Source: Phoronis ovalis
Lineage: Eukaryota; Phoronida; Phoronidae
Direction of reading: 5' to 3'
NCBI GenBank assembly: GCA_028565635.1
Contig: JAOXYB010059279.1
Location: forward strand, 1 to 25,194
DNA length: 25,194 bases
In this document: piece after piece, positions 16,501 to 25,194 of the stretch
Layout: the number at the start of each line of letters is the position of its first letter
Numbering within the stretch: position 1 is the stretch's first letter
Position numbers and translations under genes: made by a program
The notes under the pieces: model-generated
Told to the model about the DNA's origin: nothing
Databases searched by the model: none
Seen by the model: only the letters and a program-made list of their open reading frames with translations

Positions 16501-18814
16501 TAGAAATTTAAGTAATAAAACTATTCATTTTTATAAATATTTGAGGATCCTTGCCAAGTAAATATTAAATGTGACTTTTTATGGGAGTGTTATAGTTTTC
16601 CAGGAATCAGTTACAATAGATATGTTTTTTCTGTCAACCTACTGTAAACATTGAAATGATGGTATTCATCTGACTTTCTGTGTTCATATTTCATATTCCG
16701 AACTTGCATGCAAGGACATGAAAATGTTGAAAAATCAAACATTCGAGGTATATTATTATATCATACCTGTCTAGACTCCCATTTTGATCAGGAGTGCCCT
16801 AATTTGATAAATTTATTTGTTTATCCATTTCACACTTGTTGCTAAATATGCAATTACACATGTTTTAACATGTGAACTTGCAACTTTGGCTACTGTCCCA
16901 ACACCAGAATCTCCATGACAATTACATAACACTGGCAAAATATGTGTTTGATTAAATTTGTAAAAACTAATTTGTGCTGCTGTGTAAACAGAAAAAACAT
17001 GAGTGTTATTCAAAATCATGTTAGTCTAAGTTTAGAACTTTATTAGCCTATTATTATTTTTATTCCTTATTTGTTGCATCTAGGTTACATAAATATATAC
17101 TGCCATCTTGTATACTTTTCAGAACATATCTGATACCACAATGTATATATAAAAGCAAATTTTAAGACTGGTAATAAACTTGTAAGAAATGTCTGCATTA
17201 CATGGAGACCACCATGTCAATCACATATCTACTATTTTTGTACCAAATTGCAAATGGTATATTTTTTATAGATATAGTAATTATTTGCAATTCTTGGAAG
17301 AGTGCAGACAGCAAATCTGACAAACTCGAGGTAAACAAGTAGCATGTTTTTAATTGTGAATTACAAAATGATATTAAACACAGTTGAAAAGTTTTTTCAT
17401 CTTGATCTAGCGGATATGTAAGATGAAGAATGTCATATTGATCAACACTGCCCACTCTAGAAATATCGCATAACTGCTACATCCTATATGTATTTTTTCA
17501 ATTTGCCTTTAAAACATATATGATAGTTTCTACATACTTGCAATTGCATGTATGTTGGGTCTGTATTTATAGTTTATAATAAAAGTTTTCGAAAATAGTT
17601 TGTTTTTTTTTTTCAAATACACTGAAGTGTTCTTGTTAAAATGAAATTTCATTTACTAACAGTTTACTTTTTCTTCCTGTACTGATGTAAGTGTGTATGA
17701 AACATGACTACGTTGCATTTCTGTATTTTTATCAGTGCGTTTCACTACTCTTATCAGCAGACAATCAAAAGAAGTCATGACATGTTAAGGCTGGGATTGT
17801 ATTGATAATAGTTCTACTGTATAGTGTGTACATGTTTGTACTGTAACTCATGAAAAATATGCTAGTAATATTTTATTATGTTGTATTTTTTCTTTTAATT
17901 TATAATTATTTGTAGTAAAATAATTAGATACATCAGTAAGATATTACAATGTGCAGGGAAAGGTAGCTTTGTGTAAATACAATTTTTTTTAAATTGAATA
18001 TAATGATTTACTTGCACTGATTTCTGTTCCATATAATTTGCTTTAATTTGTTTGATTTCTGTTAGAAAACAACATAAGATAGCTAAAATGTATTCTTTAA
18101 TTTAAAAGAAGATTACTGGAATATATCAGGAAAATTATGGTACTTTATCAATGCAAAGTTTATATTTGGTATTTATTGCATCCAGTTTGGTCATGATTCA
18201 TACATATATCTATACAATATAGAGGTCACATGATCAAACATTATGAACATAGTTCAGGATGGGACCATAGATTAAAAGATTTGCTATCAATTTAAGTTAC
18301 ATATTTATGACAGTGGTGTGGGTGAGGTTGGCAGACTAGGGTATACGTATCTATCATTAATATTTTGCCTTGTGTTGTTTAGTGCTGAGCAGCAAAGGAG
18401 CAATTTGTGATGTATGCTTATATGTATTGTGTGTCATATTGTGACAAATTGTTTCGGTTCATTTCATCGTGAGGCTGTTTTGTTATATTTATAGAGCATT
18501 ATATTGTTGAGATGTTTCTTTATAATATGTAAGGTACACTGTGAAGGATCTGTTTCTGGAAGTTTGAAGGATATTCCAGAAGGAAAATATAATATATTAC
18601 CATACTGCAAGTGATATTGTTAATTTGGTACTTGTTGCAGGGGTGGGTCCAGGAATTTAAGTTAGGGTAATTGACTTTAGAGAATGTTATATATAGTACG
18701 TGTTATTTCATTGCTGTAATTATGCATATATTGAATGACTTTTGTTGTCTCTTAAGGAGTTTTTAAAAATCCGCTGTATTTTGTATATTATGACAACTTT
18801 TTGTTTCTTTCCAG

Positions 18815-18902
18815 AATGTGTTGCTCATTGGATTGTCCCGAGAGCTGGACTCTGGAAAAATGTTTTGGTTTAGAGGCAGCCATAAATTTCTCAATGGAAT
18901 GG
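18815..18902 (+). CDS. Exon of an unrecognised plus-strand gene (possible start exon)
   Basis: The acceptor is TTTCTTTCCAG and the donor GTAAAT. Of the open frames, only the one starting ATG at 18816 joins the next exon without a stop. It reads MCCSLDCPESWTLEKCFGLE followed by AAINFSMEW, 29 codons, phase 0 at the donor. The ATG has A at -3, so translation may start here. It could also be internal: a weak upstream candidate (about 18496-18593) also ends in the required phase. I do not recognise the family. Confidence 0.55.
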
Positions 18903-19781
18903 GTAAATATTTTCCTTTTTTAAAGTTTTTACTACTAAGCTTTGAATTAGCGAGCTTAAAGTTCCAAATATGGCATCATAGATTCATACAGTGGAAATTA
19001 GTCAACTGCAGAACTTGATATGCTCACAATCAAAATTTTGAGATATATATCATCACAAACCAGTTACCAATGAATGACCTCTGGTGGGTTGGGAGGAACA
19101 GAATATTTAAGGTTTTAATTGTGCCAAAAATTGTTTCTTTAACTTTTTGATGGCAACTTTATAGCAAATTGATGCTATAAAGAAATCTTGCTCATGCAGA
19201 CGGCATACCAAATCACCCGCATATAGCAGGTGATATCTAGCTACTAAAATTTTGCAAATTTTCTTAATACTTATATATACAAATGACCTCACAAAAACAC
19301 TTATCCCCCCCCCCCCCTATGTTTGGTCCTGACCTTGACATATGTGCTCATGTAAATTATGGTTCATGTGGGTTCCAAATCAGTAACACACTGTGCATAA
19401 AGTGAGACTATATATATAGTTAGGCTAAACTTTGGCAGCTAGTTTATGTTTTTGTTTACTACAAAGCATCATAGTTGCTCCAGCATCTGGTTTGCCTAGG
19501 TTGTTTGGAGTTCTCAGGTATACCAAATGGCTAGTTAAATAGTAAAAGTATAGGTATTTAAAATACTTTTAGTCACATGCAAGAGACGAGAATGAAAAAT
19601 CTTAGTGACTCTAAAAGCTTTGTAAGTTTGGTGATATTTGTATCTCATCTATTAAATATTTGTGATTTACCCGATTAACCTGGATGGGAGGTGGCTTAAT
19701 TACTAGTATGCATCCATAACCGTACATCAAGTTGAAGGTCATATTGGCAGGTTTTAATGCAAGCTTTCTTAAAGGGTTATG

Positions 19782-20401
19782 GCCCCGGGGGTGGTCAATA
19801 TAAAAGTGGGTACGCATGTTCCAACAAAATTTCGCGTGAAAGGGTATGTTTCTCGAACTGCCGGCGCGTAATGCGCGTTACGTGAGTAGGGTCTGTTTTT
19901 TGGCTAAAATCACGAAAAAGGAGGCGTGACACTTAATTCCTAAGGGGTGTTGTTTGAAAGTTTCCACTTCGTTAAGGTAATCGTCAAAAATTTCACTTCG
20001 TTAGGGGTGTAAATACAGTCAAGAAAACTTAATATGTTTACCAGAATGTGTATTCCCCGTCATATGAAAGTTACTTCCTGAATTGATGCTATTTTGAGAA
20101 TGACTTTTTAAAACACGGCATACAATTGGTCAGGTCAAGGTTCAGGTATCACGTGATCCACTTCCTTAGGGGTGTATTTTTTCAAAAAAGCTCTTCCTTA
20201 GGGGTGTATTTTAAAAAAAAATCACTTCCTTAGGGGTGTATTTTTTCAAAAACAAAGCACTTCCTTGGGGGTATATTTAAAAAAAAAATTACTTCCTTAG
20301 GGGTGTATTTTTTGCAGAATTTCACTTCCGATTAGGGGCTTTTTTGAAAAGTCATGTTGGAACATGGTTACCCACTTTCATATTGACCACCTCCCCGGGG
20401 C
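19782..20401. mobile_element. Minisatellite-cored inverted-repeat element B with 5-bp flank repeat
   Basis: The termini of about 45 bp are inverted copies: GCCCCGGGGGTGGTCAATAT at the left, and GCCCCGGGGAGGTGGTCAAT when the right end is read in reverse. Both continue to AAAGTGGGTA and CATGTTCCAACA. TATGG flanks it at 19778-19782 and 20402-20406 (sharing one base with the left end). Inside are six units of 32-35 bp, each starting CTTCCTTAGGGGTGTATTTT (20161, 20193, 20225, 20260, 20292, 20325). Two or three older units lie near 19931-20010. There is no ORF, so it is non-autonomous. Confidence 0.8.
20161..20340. repeat. Minisatellite, 32-35 bp unit (inside element B)
   Basis: Six near-tandem units with the constant part CTTCCTTAGGGGTGTATTTT and a variable A/T-rich remainder. 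Unit spacings are 32, 32, 35, 32 and 33. The last unit carries a three-base insertion (CTTCCGATTAGGGG). Confidence 0.88.
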
Positions 20402-20916
20402 TATGGCGTTGCATTTAATCTTTCATTTAATTTTTGTTTCAGTATCAAATTTTAATCAAAAACATGATGAATTGCATAAACTTGTTTCAGAAAATATTTC
20501 ATTTATCTTTCTTAATTTGCATGATTTTTTGATTTTGTAAAATTCGAAGTCAGTTATGCTGTGACGAGTGTAACAGCACATTTTGTTTCTCTTCACTGAA
20601 CCATAGCAAATGATTCCCCTAGGATTTCCCAGCTTAGATATGTTATATGCCAAAACTTATCGATGTGAGATATTTTAAAAAGAGGTCAGATATGAAGAAA
20701 TCACATAACCAAGTATAATATATGTCATACTAGTTCAGGTGACATCAGACATTTTAATGCTCTAGCCTTTTTTGTACAATAACTGGATTTTTCACGGGAC
20801 ATCAGGGTGTTAACAAATATGTCCGTATGATGTATATATAGGTACAGTTGCATCAAATGTTTCCGGTTTTGCTAACACATAGATGTCCTAAGTAATTTTT
20901 TTGTCTGTGTTTGCAG

Positions 20917-21163
20917 GATGACGGTCCACCTGTGATAGTGGTGCCGCAACCAGAGGGATATGATTTTATGAATGATACCGTCCTTCATGGACTGGACTCG
21001 GACTATTTCGAAAAAGACAGTAACAGTAGCACAGGTGGCTCCCCCTATAAATGTAGACTTGATCTTAGATTAGAAGTAAATGATCGGCTGCTGTCAAGTG
21101 ACGAAAGTATCGACGAAAAACTTATTTACAGAATTAAAAAGTTGAAAAAGAGGAGAAGGAGAT
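20917..21163 (+). CDS. Exon of an unrecognised gene: acidic/serine-rich with basic tail
   Basis: The acceptor is GTTTGCAG and the donor GTAAGA; 82 codons plus one base. It begins DDGPPVIVVPQPEGYDFMND, continues with acidic and serine-rich text (DSDYFEKDSNSSTGG, LLSSDESIDEK) and ends in the basic cluster KKLKKRRRR, which resembles a nuclear localisation signal. If the donor is not used, the frame stops at 21189 after CKNFYAIF, with ATTAAA near 21228 and AATAAA at 21322-21327. This may therefore be either an internal or a last exon. Composition is clearly more coding-like than its surroundings. A nuclear protein is inferred only from the basic tail. Confidence 0.65.
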
Positions 21164-21819
21164 GTAAGAACTTTTATGCTATCTTTTAATTTGATGTCTT
21201 TCTTTTTCTTTCTTGTAAATGAAATATTAAAGATTTATGTGAAACAGGGCCACTGCTCATTGGAAGATTTTCCCTGTGTTACTATTTATATAAATTTCAA
21301 AATGGTTAATGCACATTAAAAAATAAACTTATCTTAGGAAAATGTAATGATGTTATAAATTAACTTGTAGAAAGATATTGTGACACCTTTGACTGATAAG
21401 CTGCTGACAAAAACCCAATGCCGGCTGGTTATCTTTATCTAGATTTATTATTTTAAAAATTAGTAAATACTGGTAATCAATCTTGTAAAGATAATGGCTG
21501 CATGTATGTAGTTTGCACTTTATCAATTTTAGTAAAAGAAAAACAATAACGGTTTTTATCTCCCTGAATAACCTGAAAAATTCAAGAAATCAACTAATTT
21601 TGTAGGAAAAGAGCACAACTATCAAATCCCGCCGAAATCCTTTTGGACTATATATTGTACTCATAAACAAATGTTCCTACAATCTATAAGCATAGTCCTA
21701 AAAACAGGAGACATGGCAAAAATTACTTACTAGACAGACAATGAATATATTTATATCATAACTTAATCAACAGAGAACAAAAAATAAACTTAGTGTCTCT
21801 TAATAGTGTATGAAGCTGA

Positions 21820-21963
21820 CAGGGATGTGCTGGCCCAGGATACCTTTTTTAGCATATTTCAGAGTTTGTTTTGGAATTTTTGGTTTATTTCATGGTACAA
21901 ATTTCCAAAATTTTTGGTTTAGAGTTAGTCCAAAAATGGTACCTTCAGTGGCACACCCCACCC
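21820..21963. mobile_element. Minisatellite-cored inverted-repeat element C (small)
   Basis: The left end AGGGATGTGCTGGCC then AGGATACC is an imperfect inverted copy of the right end GGTACCTTCAGTGGCACACC. Between them lie degenerate ATATTTCAGAGTTTGTTTTGG and TTTATTTCATGG units, similar to those in element A. No clear target duplication was found, so the boundaries are approximate. Confidence 0.4.
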
Positions 21964-22570
21964 TAAAATATACCTAAGAGCTTGATGCTATCACCACTTC
22001 TTTCACAGTGACCCCTGGTGGAGGTAGGAAGTGATAATACCAGTATGCCAAGTCTTTCTCAATCATATGATCATAAATTGGAAAAACTTGATTGTCAGGA
22101 AATTATGCAAAACTATTGAAAAACCAATAAGAAATGTTACCGGAACCCCTCTATAAATATGCATGGAATAAACAGGACTAGAAAGGGGAACTGGCAGTCA
22201 ATCATGGTTCATGTGATAATTTTTTCTGTAATCACAGTTTAACTGATTTATAGGGGAAAAAAGCCATTTCATAGATCACAGAAGTTAATATTAATCTGTT
22301 TGCAAATCGCAATGAAATTTTAAAGTTTCTGAGCACTATTCACAGCCAGATTTTTAGTGGTTTCATGTATCACTGTAGTGTCAAAAAGACTCAATCATGC
22401 CTCACATATAACGTACCCCTTTCATACCATCTAACAAACTATTTTTATATCTCATGCTAATACTTCAGTTAGCACTTTTAATTTTTGTGGGTTTATTGTT
22501 TGTTGATTAAAACAATAGAATTCTTGAAACTTTTGAAACTGATGTCTTGTGAAAAGTTGTCTAACCTTAG

Positions 22571-23084
22571 AGATCATCTCAAAAGTTATCACAATGACCA
22601 CAAACGTATAGTGTTTTGTATAGAGGGCAGGGTGGTTAAAATCTCCCTACGGTTATGGTTTAGTGCAAAATGAAAAAATCACGCCTAGTATGTATATGAT
22701 ATTTAAAATCAGTCCTTTAATGCACTCCCGTTTTGAAATAGTAAATGCTCCCCCGTCGCACCACCCCCTTTGAAGCAGCAAGAATTTTTTTACGGCACTT
22801 ATTCTGGGTGTATTGGTACAACAGGAGTGGAAATGGTCTTTTTTTTTTGCTTGTCAATTTTTTTCTTGCAGCACGGAGACGTTTCAGCGTCCTTTTTCGA
22901 TTACTGAACTGATATTTTTCTCTCACAACCCCCCTTTTGAAAAAGTGTTTGAACTGGCCGTAGTCAGTTTTTACATGTGAGTGACGTCCAAATCTCAGTA
23001 ATCCCCCTACGTTTGACCAGGGGGGTAATTCCTATATGAAACACTATACATTTGTGGTCATTGTGATAAATTTTGAAATGATCC
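22571..23084. mobile_element. 514-bp MITE-like element with 5-bp target duplication
   Basis: The left terminus AGATCATCTCAAAAGTTATC and the right terminus in reverse, GGATCATTTCAAAATTTATC, continue together through ACAATGACCACAAA and GTATAGTGTTT. The match is at least 50 bp with few mismatches. CTTAG flanks both sides (22566-22570 and 23085-23089). Open frames crossing the left end are by-products of the repeat. There is no transposase. The superfamily is not clear; 5-bp duplications are less common than 2, 3, 8 or 9. Confidence 0.8.
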
Positions 23085-23234
23085 CTTAGTAAAGTTGGCT
23101 TCACATTTTAAAAATATTTAACATTGGAAAGATTTAACTATTTATTTGTATTTAGCTCATTGATGGCTTGTAATTTTGCAGGGGAATATTTCAGAAAATT
23201 TAATATTCCCAAATATGAAATGTTTTAATGTATC

Positions 23235-23644
23235 CCTGGGGGATACTGTCATTCAAAGTCACTATGTATGTGTGCCACCCAATAGGCCCCTTTTTCAGCT
23301 CCTGCATTTACCACAGGGTATGTTTTTCACATTTCTCAAAGCCTTATATATTTACCACAGGGTATATTTTCAAAAAATATATGTTTACCACAGGGTGTAT
23401 TTCTTGCATGACAGGTATGAAAAATTAAGATTTGTAAATTTTTCCATATTTATTTACCACAGGGTATATAATTTACATGTGAATTTACACAGGGTATCTA
23501 TTCAGGAGAGTTGTTTATGACAGGGTATATTTTTCATGTTAGGGTATATTTTTGGTGATCTTTATTTACCACAGGATCAGGGTTTTTTACCCTGGGGGCG
23601 CACACCCTTGCCAACTATTCATTCAAGTAACCCCCCCCCCCAGG
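23235..23644. mobile_element. Minisatellite-cored inverted-repeat element D with 8-bp target duplication
   Basis: It begins CCTGGGGGATACTG and ends CCCCCAGG; read in reverse, the right end gives CCTGGGGG, a G-run, TTACTTGAATGAATAG and GGTGTGCGCCCCC, matching the left end loosely. AATGTATC flanks it perfectly at 23227-23234 and 23645-23652. An 8-bp duplication is typical of hAT elements (family knowledge), but no transposase is present. The core has about eight TTTACCACAGGGTATATTTT-like units. Confidence 0.78.
23308..23580. repeat. Minisatellite with TTTACCACAGGGTATA unit (inside element D)
   Basis: Full ACCACAGGGTA-type units start at 23310, 23354, 23387, 23456 and a last diverged one near 23567. 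Shortened units (ACACAGGGTAT, GACAGGGTATA, TTAGGGTATA) lie between. It gives rise to artificial open frames with repeated IYHRVY, which are not genes. Confidence 0.82.
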
Positions 23645-24118
23645 AATGTATCAGTTATGTAAAGTTTTTAAATGACCAATAGATCGTAGAGTACGCGGCT
23701 GTTTTATAGTGGGTACCTGTTATAAAAATCAATTCCTTTGTAATTAACTACTGATATGACATTAATGTTTTTCTTCCCATTATATATTAATAGATGTGTG
23801 AAATCTCATAAGGAAAATTTAGGTTGCGCTCAATAGATAGATGCATAAATATTTTATAAATTTGGCGGGCTTTGATATCTCTTATCGACCTGTTTCATTT
23901 AATGAATCTCACTTTGAGATGAATGAACAGCTGTAGTAGCTCTTTTTACGCAGGAGTTTAGGTTATTCCTACGACACTAACTTCGGAAATCAGCGGCAAA
24001 TTGTCCATAATTTGTGCTTTAGGAAGAACATAAACTTTTGTAAAAATCCGAAAGTATATTGAGAGTTTTTAATAGTTGTCAAATTAAAATAGACAACATT
24101 AGTGGGTACTATATTTTT

Positions 24119-24138
24119 ATGCAAATCACTTCCTGTTC
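24119..24138 (+). promoter_or_regulatory. Octamer site next to ETS site
   Basis: A perfect octamer ATGCAAAT (24119-24126, POU-factor consensus) runs directly into CACTTCCTGTTC (ETS core GGAA on the other strand), about 50-70 bases before the start codon at 24188. More ETS-like cores occur at 24381-24390 (ACCAGGAAGT) and 24418-24427. The clustering fits a TATA-less promoter; function is inferred. Confidence 0.45.
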
Positions 24139-24184
24139 GGACTATTTTAATAATGCGTAAGAATATTGCCCTTGTTGAGTTGCT

Positions 24185-24195
24185 AAGATGGCCGC
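24185..24195 (+). promoter_or_regulatory. YY1-type motif overlapping the start codon
   Basis: AAGATGGCCGC matches the YY1 consensus AAnATGGCnGC exactly and contains the ATG of the MXD/MNT-like exon. In animal genes this motif, placed at the 5' end, often serves both as downstream promoter element and as start-codon context. Confidence 0.55.
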
Positions 24196-24245
24196 GTGTT
24201 CTGAGGATAGCAAGAAAATGAATTTAGATTTACTCATAGAAGCAG
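24188..24245 (+). CDS. First coding exon of an MXD/MAD- or MNT-like repressor (partial gene)
   Basis: The ATG at 24188 lies in a strong context (AAG before, G after). It encodes MAACSEDSKKMNLDLLIEA plus one base before donor GTAAAT. MNLDLLIEA matches the N-terminal SIN3-interaction helix of MXD/MAD (MNIQMLLEAADYLE) and MNT (MSIETLLEAARFLE). The split codon starting G fits the second alanine. Family members bind MAX through a bHLH-zipper, recognise E-boxes and recruit SIN3 to repress MYC targets. The bHLH exons must lie beyond 25194. The peptide is short, so the assignment is probable, not certain. Confidence 0.6.
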
Positions 24246-24990
24246 GTAAATACCTCTGTATTTTCTAAACTTTATAGTAGATTTTAGGCCATGTGGATGT
24301 ATAAGATGTTTAGTATAGGTATCATAAAATTATTTAGCAATTTAACAACATTAAATTAGTATTTGTGTCAACAAACGTAAACCAGGAAGTGGACCACGTT
24401 GTTTTTTTTGAACATTGCTTCCTGTTCATTTTCCCTACAATTTGGCCACCATTGTTTACATTCCGAATTCAAATACATTTCATATCGCGTTCAGAATAGT
24501 TATTGCAATATTCGTTTAAATTTAAATGCGATTTGTGTAAATTTTATCGTGAAATTCAAAGGCAAAAAGATGGTACATTAAACAAAGTTTTTCCAACTGC
24601 TGACGCCATGTTGGTATTGAATTTTATCCGTTGTTTGCAATTTCTAAAAAATGAGGACAAAAACTTGTCAAATTTACGGAACATACTAACCATGTGAGTG
24701 CACTTAAATATTTTTGAATGTAGAATGGTTTTAAGATTTCAACCTGTCTTGAGCAGAAGATTATTAGTACATAGAAAGCAGCTTTCTCTGAATTGTTTTA
24801 TGTTCAGAAATTAAGATATTAATTACGAACAGTAAAAGGTAAACGGTATTTGTTGAGGGGGGGGGGGGTGGGGGGGACTCCTGGGAGGTTTTATTTTGAG
24901 ATAATTTATTACTACTTTGTACTATTGTCAACGTAAAGTTTAAATTTTATGAAGTGAGAACACAGAATTATGTTACCATCGTTAGGTGGT

Positions 24991-25025
24991 CCTAGGATAT
25001 ATAAAAGAGTTTTATATATCCTAGG
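24991..25025. repeat. Perfect 16-bp-arm palindrome with 3-base loop
   Basis: CCTAGGATATATAAAA, GAG, TTTTATATATCCTAGG: perfect inverted arms. GTGGT borders it on both sides (24986-24990 and, after one extra G, 25027-25031), which may be a short direct repeat. It could extrude as a cruciform or be a tiny foldback remnant. Confidence 0.85.
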
Positions 25026-25151
25026 GTGGTCACAGGCTAAAATTGTATTAATTCTTAACTGTTTGTAAAGTTTCAAAATATTGTAACGAGAGATGTAGAG
25101 ATGACGCTAATTGTACCCCCAGCAGTAGGCTGGAGGTACTTTGGATTTACC

Positions 25152-25194
25152 CTGTAACCGCCGCGTCCGCAGCGTCCGCCGCGCCCGCCGCGTC
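25152..25194. repeat. GC-rich CCGCCGCGTCCGC-type simple repeat at window end
   Basis: An abrupt change from about 30% GC to nearly all C/G, with overlapping CGCGTCCGC and CCGCCGCG units. The array is cut by the window edge, so its length and nature are unknown. Confidence 0.7.

Larger units (their letters stand above)
13161..18814. other. Long region without recognisable coding sequence
   Basis: About 5.6 kb of AT-rich DNA. Open frames at 15786-15971, 16813-17019 and 17198-17455 have no family resemblance or splice support. It may be the first intron and promoter of the plus-strand gene whose exons appear at 18815 and 20917. A small perfect hairpin, CACATG-TTTTAA-CATGTG, lies at 16857-16874. 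Confidence 0.5.
18903..20916. other. Intron of the unrecognised gene
   Basis: A 2-kb intron joining the two exons in compatible phase. It carries a C-run at 19305-19317 and the minisatellite-cored element B. Frames at 19107-19292, 19611-19817 and 20456-20653 (minus) show no recognisable coding features. Confidence 0.5.
21164..24187. other. Non-coding stretch between two plus-strand genes
   Basis: No exon could be supported in these 3 kb. It contains AATAAA signals (21322-21327 and others), three inverted-repeat elements (21820-21963, 22571-23084, 23235-23644) and the probable promoter of the MXD/MNT-like gene in its last 300 bases. Confidence 0.5.
24246..25194. other. Start of the MXD/MNT-like intron 1, no further exon seen
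   Basis: No second exon of the repressor was found. An open stretch at 24609-24694 ends at a good donor (GTGAGT) but resembles nothing known. A mixed G-run (24857-24876) could form a G-quadruplex. Confidence 0.4.

Noticed and set aside
18496-18593. Possible exon upstream of 18815 ending GKYNILPYCK
   Set aside because: The acceptor and phase would fit, but the donor (GTGATA) is weak and the first half is low complexity. It is kept only as a candidate, not listed as a feature.
20161-20340. CRISPR-like spacing of repeats (32-35 bp)
   Set aside because: There are no unique spacers between identical repeats, the variable part is simple A/T sequence, and the context is a eukaryotic intron.
22485-22926. 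Open frames at 22485-22673 (+) and 22717-22926 (-)
   Set aside because: Both overlap the inverted-repeat element at 22571-23084 and have no recognisable domain or splice sites.
23176-23520. 114-codon plus-strand frame with repeated IYHRVY
   Set aside because: The peptide repeat is a direct translation of the TTTACCACAGGGTATA minisatellite. Parallel repeats appear in another frame, and units with indels break any periodic reading.

Overview
The window looks like AT-rich nuclear DNA of an invertebrate animal. The evidence is small GT-AG exons separated by long introns, eukaryotic tRNA genes lacking an encoded CCA, many short inverted-repeat transposon remnants, and protein relatives found in animals (ACSF2, and a probable MXD/MNT factor). 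A lophotrochozoan such as a bivalve mollusc is my best guess, but that is inference and not shown by any single feature. There are no bacterial-style operons, CRISPR arrays or rRNA genes.

Left part (827-10859, minus strand): one gene can be assembled completely from the sequence. It encodes an acyl-CoA synthetase of the ANL (AMP-binding) superfamily, closest in my reading to ACSF2. Fifteen coding exons, all with GT-AG introns and matching phases, give a 556-residue protein. It includes a 26-nt start exon and a 42-nt internal exon. The protein has no obvious mitochondrial transit peptide, and several core motifs are unusual. Its introns hold a small MITE-like family (three copies, one inserted inside another with a 9-bp target duplication), a three-unit tandem repeat, and a minisatellite-cored inverted-repeat element.

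Middle (10860-18814): upstream of the synthetase gene lies a convergent pair of tRNA-Gln(CTG) genes at 12818-12889 (+) and 13089-13160 (-). They are nearly identical, making a natural inverted repeat. About 5.6 kb without recognisable coding sequence follows. It includes a palindromic double AP-1 site and a possible untranslated first exon near 13.5-13.6 kb.

Right part (18815-25194, plus strand): two compatible exons (18815-18902 and 20917-21163) belong to a gene I cannot name. Its acidic and serine-rich product ends in a basic cluster. At 24188-24245 a first coding exon begins inside a YY1-type motif and encodes what looks like a SIN3-interaction domain of the MXD/MAD or MNT transcription-repressor family. 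The rest of that gene lies beyond the window.

The most distinctive pattern is a set of at least four dispersed elements (about 9.8, 19.8, 21.8 and 23.2 kb). Each has imperfect GC-rich inverted ends around a degenerate minisatellite whose unit contains an AGGGTxTATTTTT-like core. Two have clear direct-repeat flanks (5 and 8 bp), so they appear to have moved as units. A separate 514-bp inverted-repeat element with a 5-bp flank duplication lies at 22571-23084.
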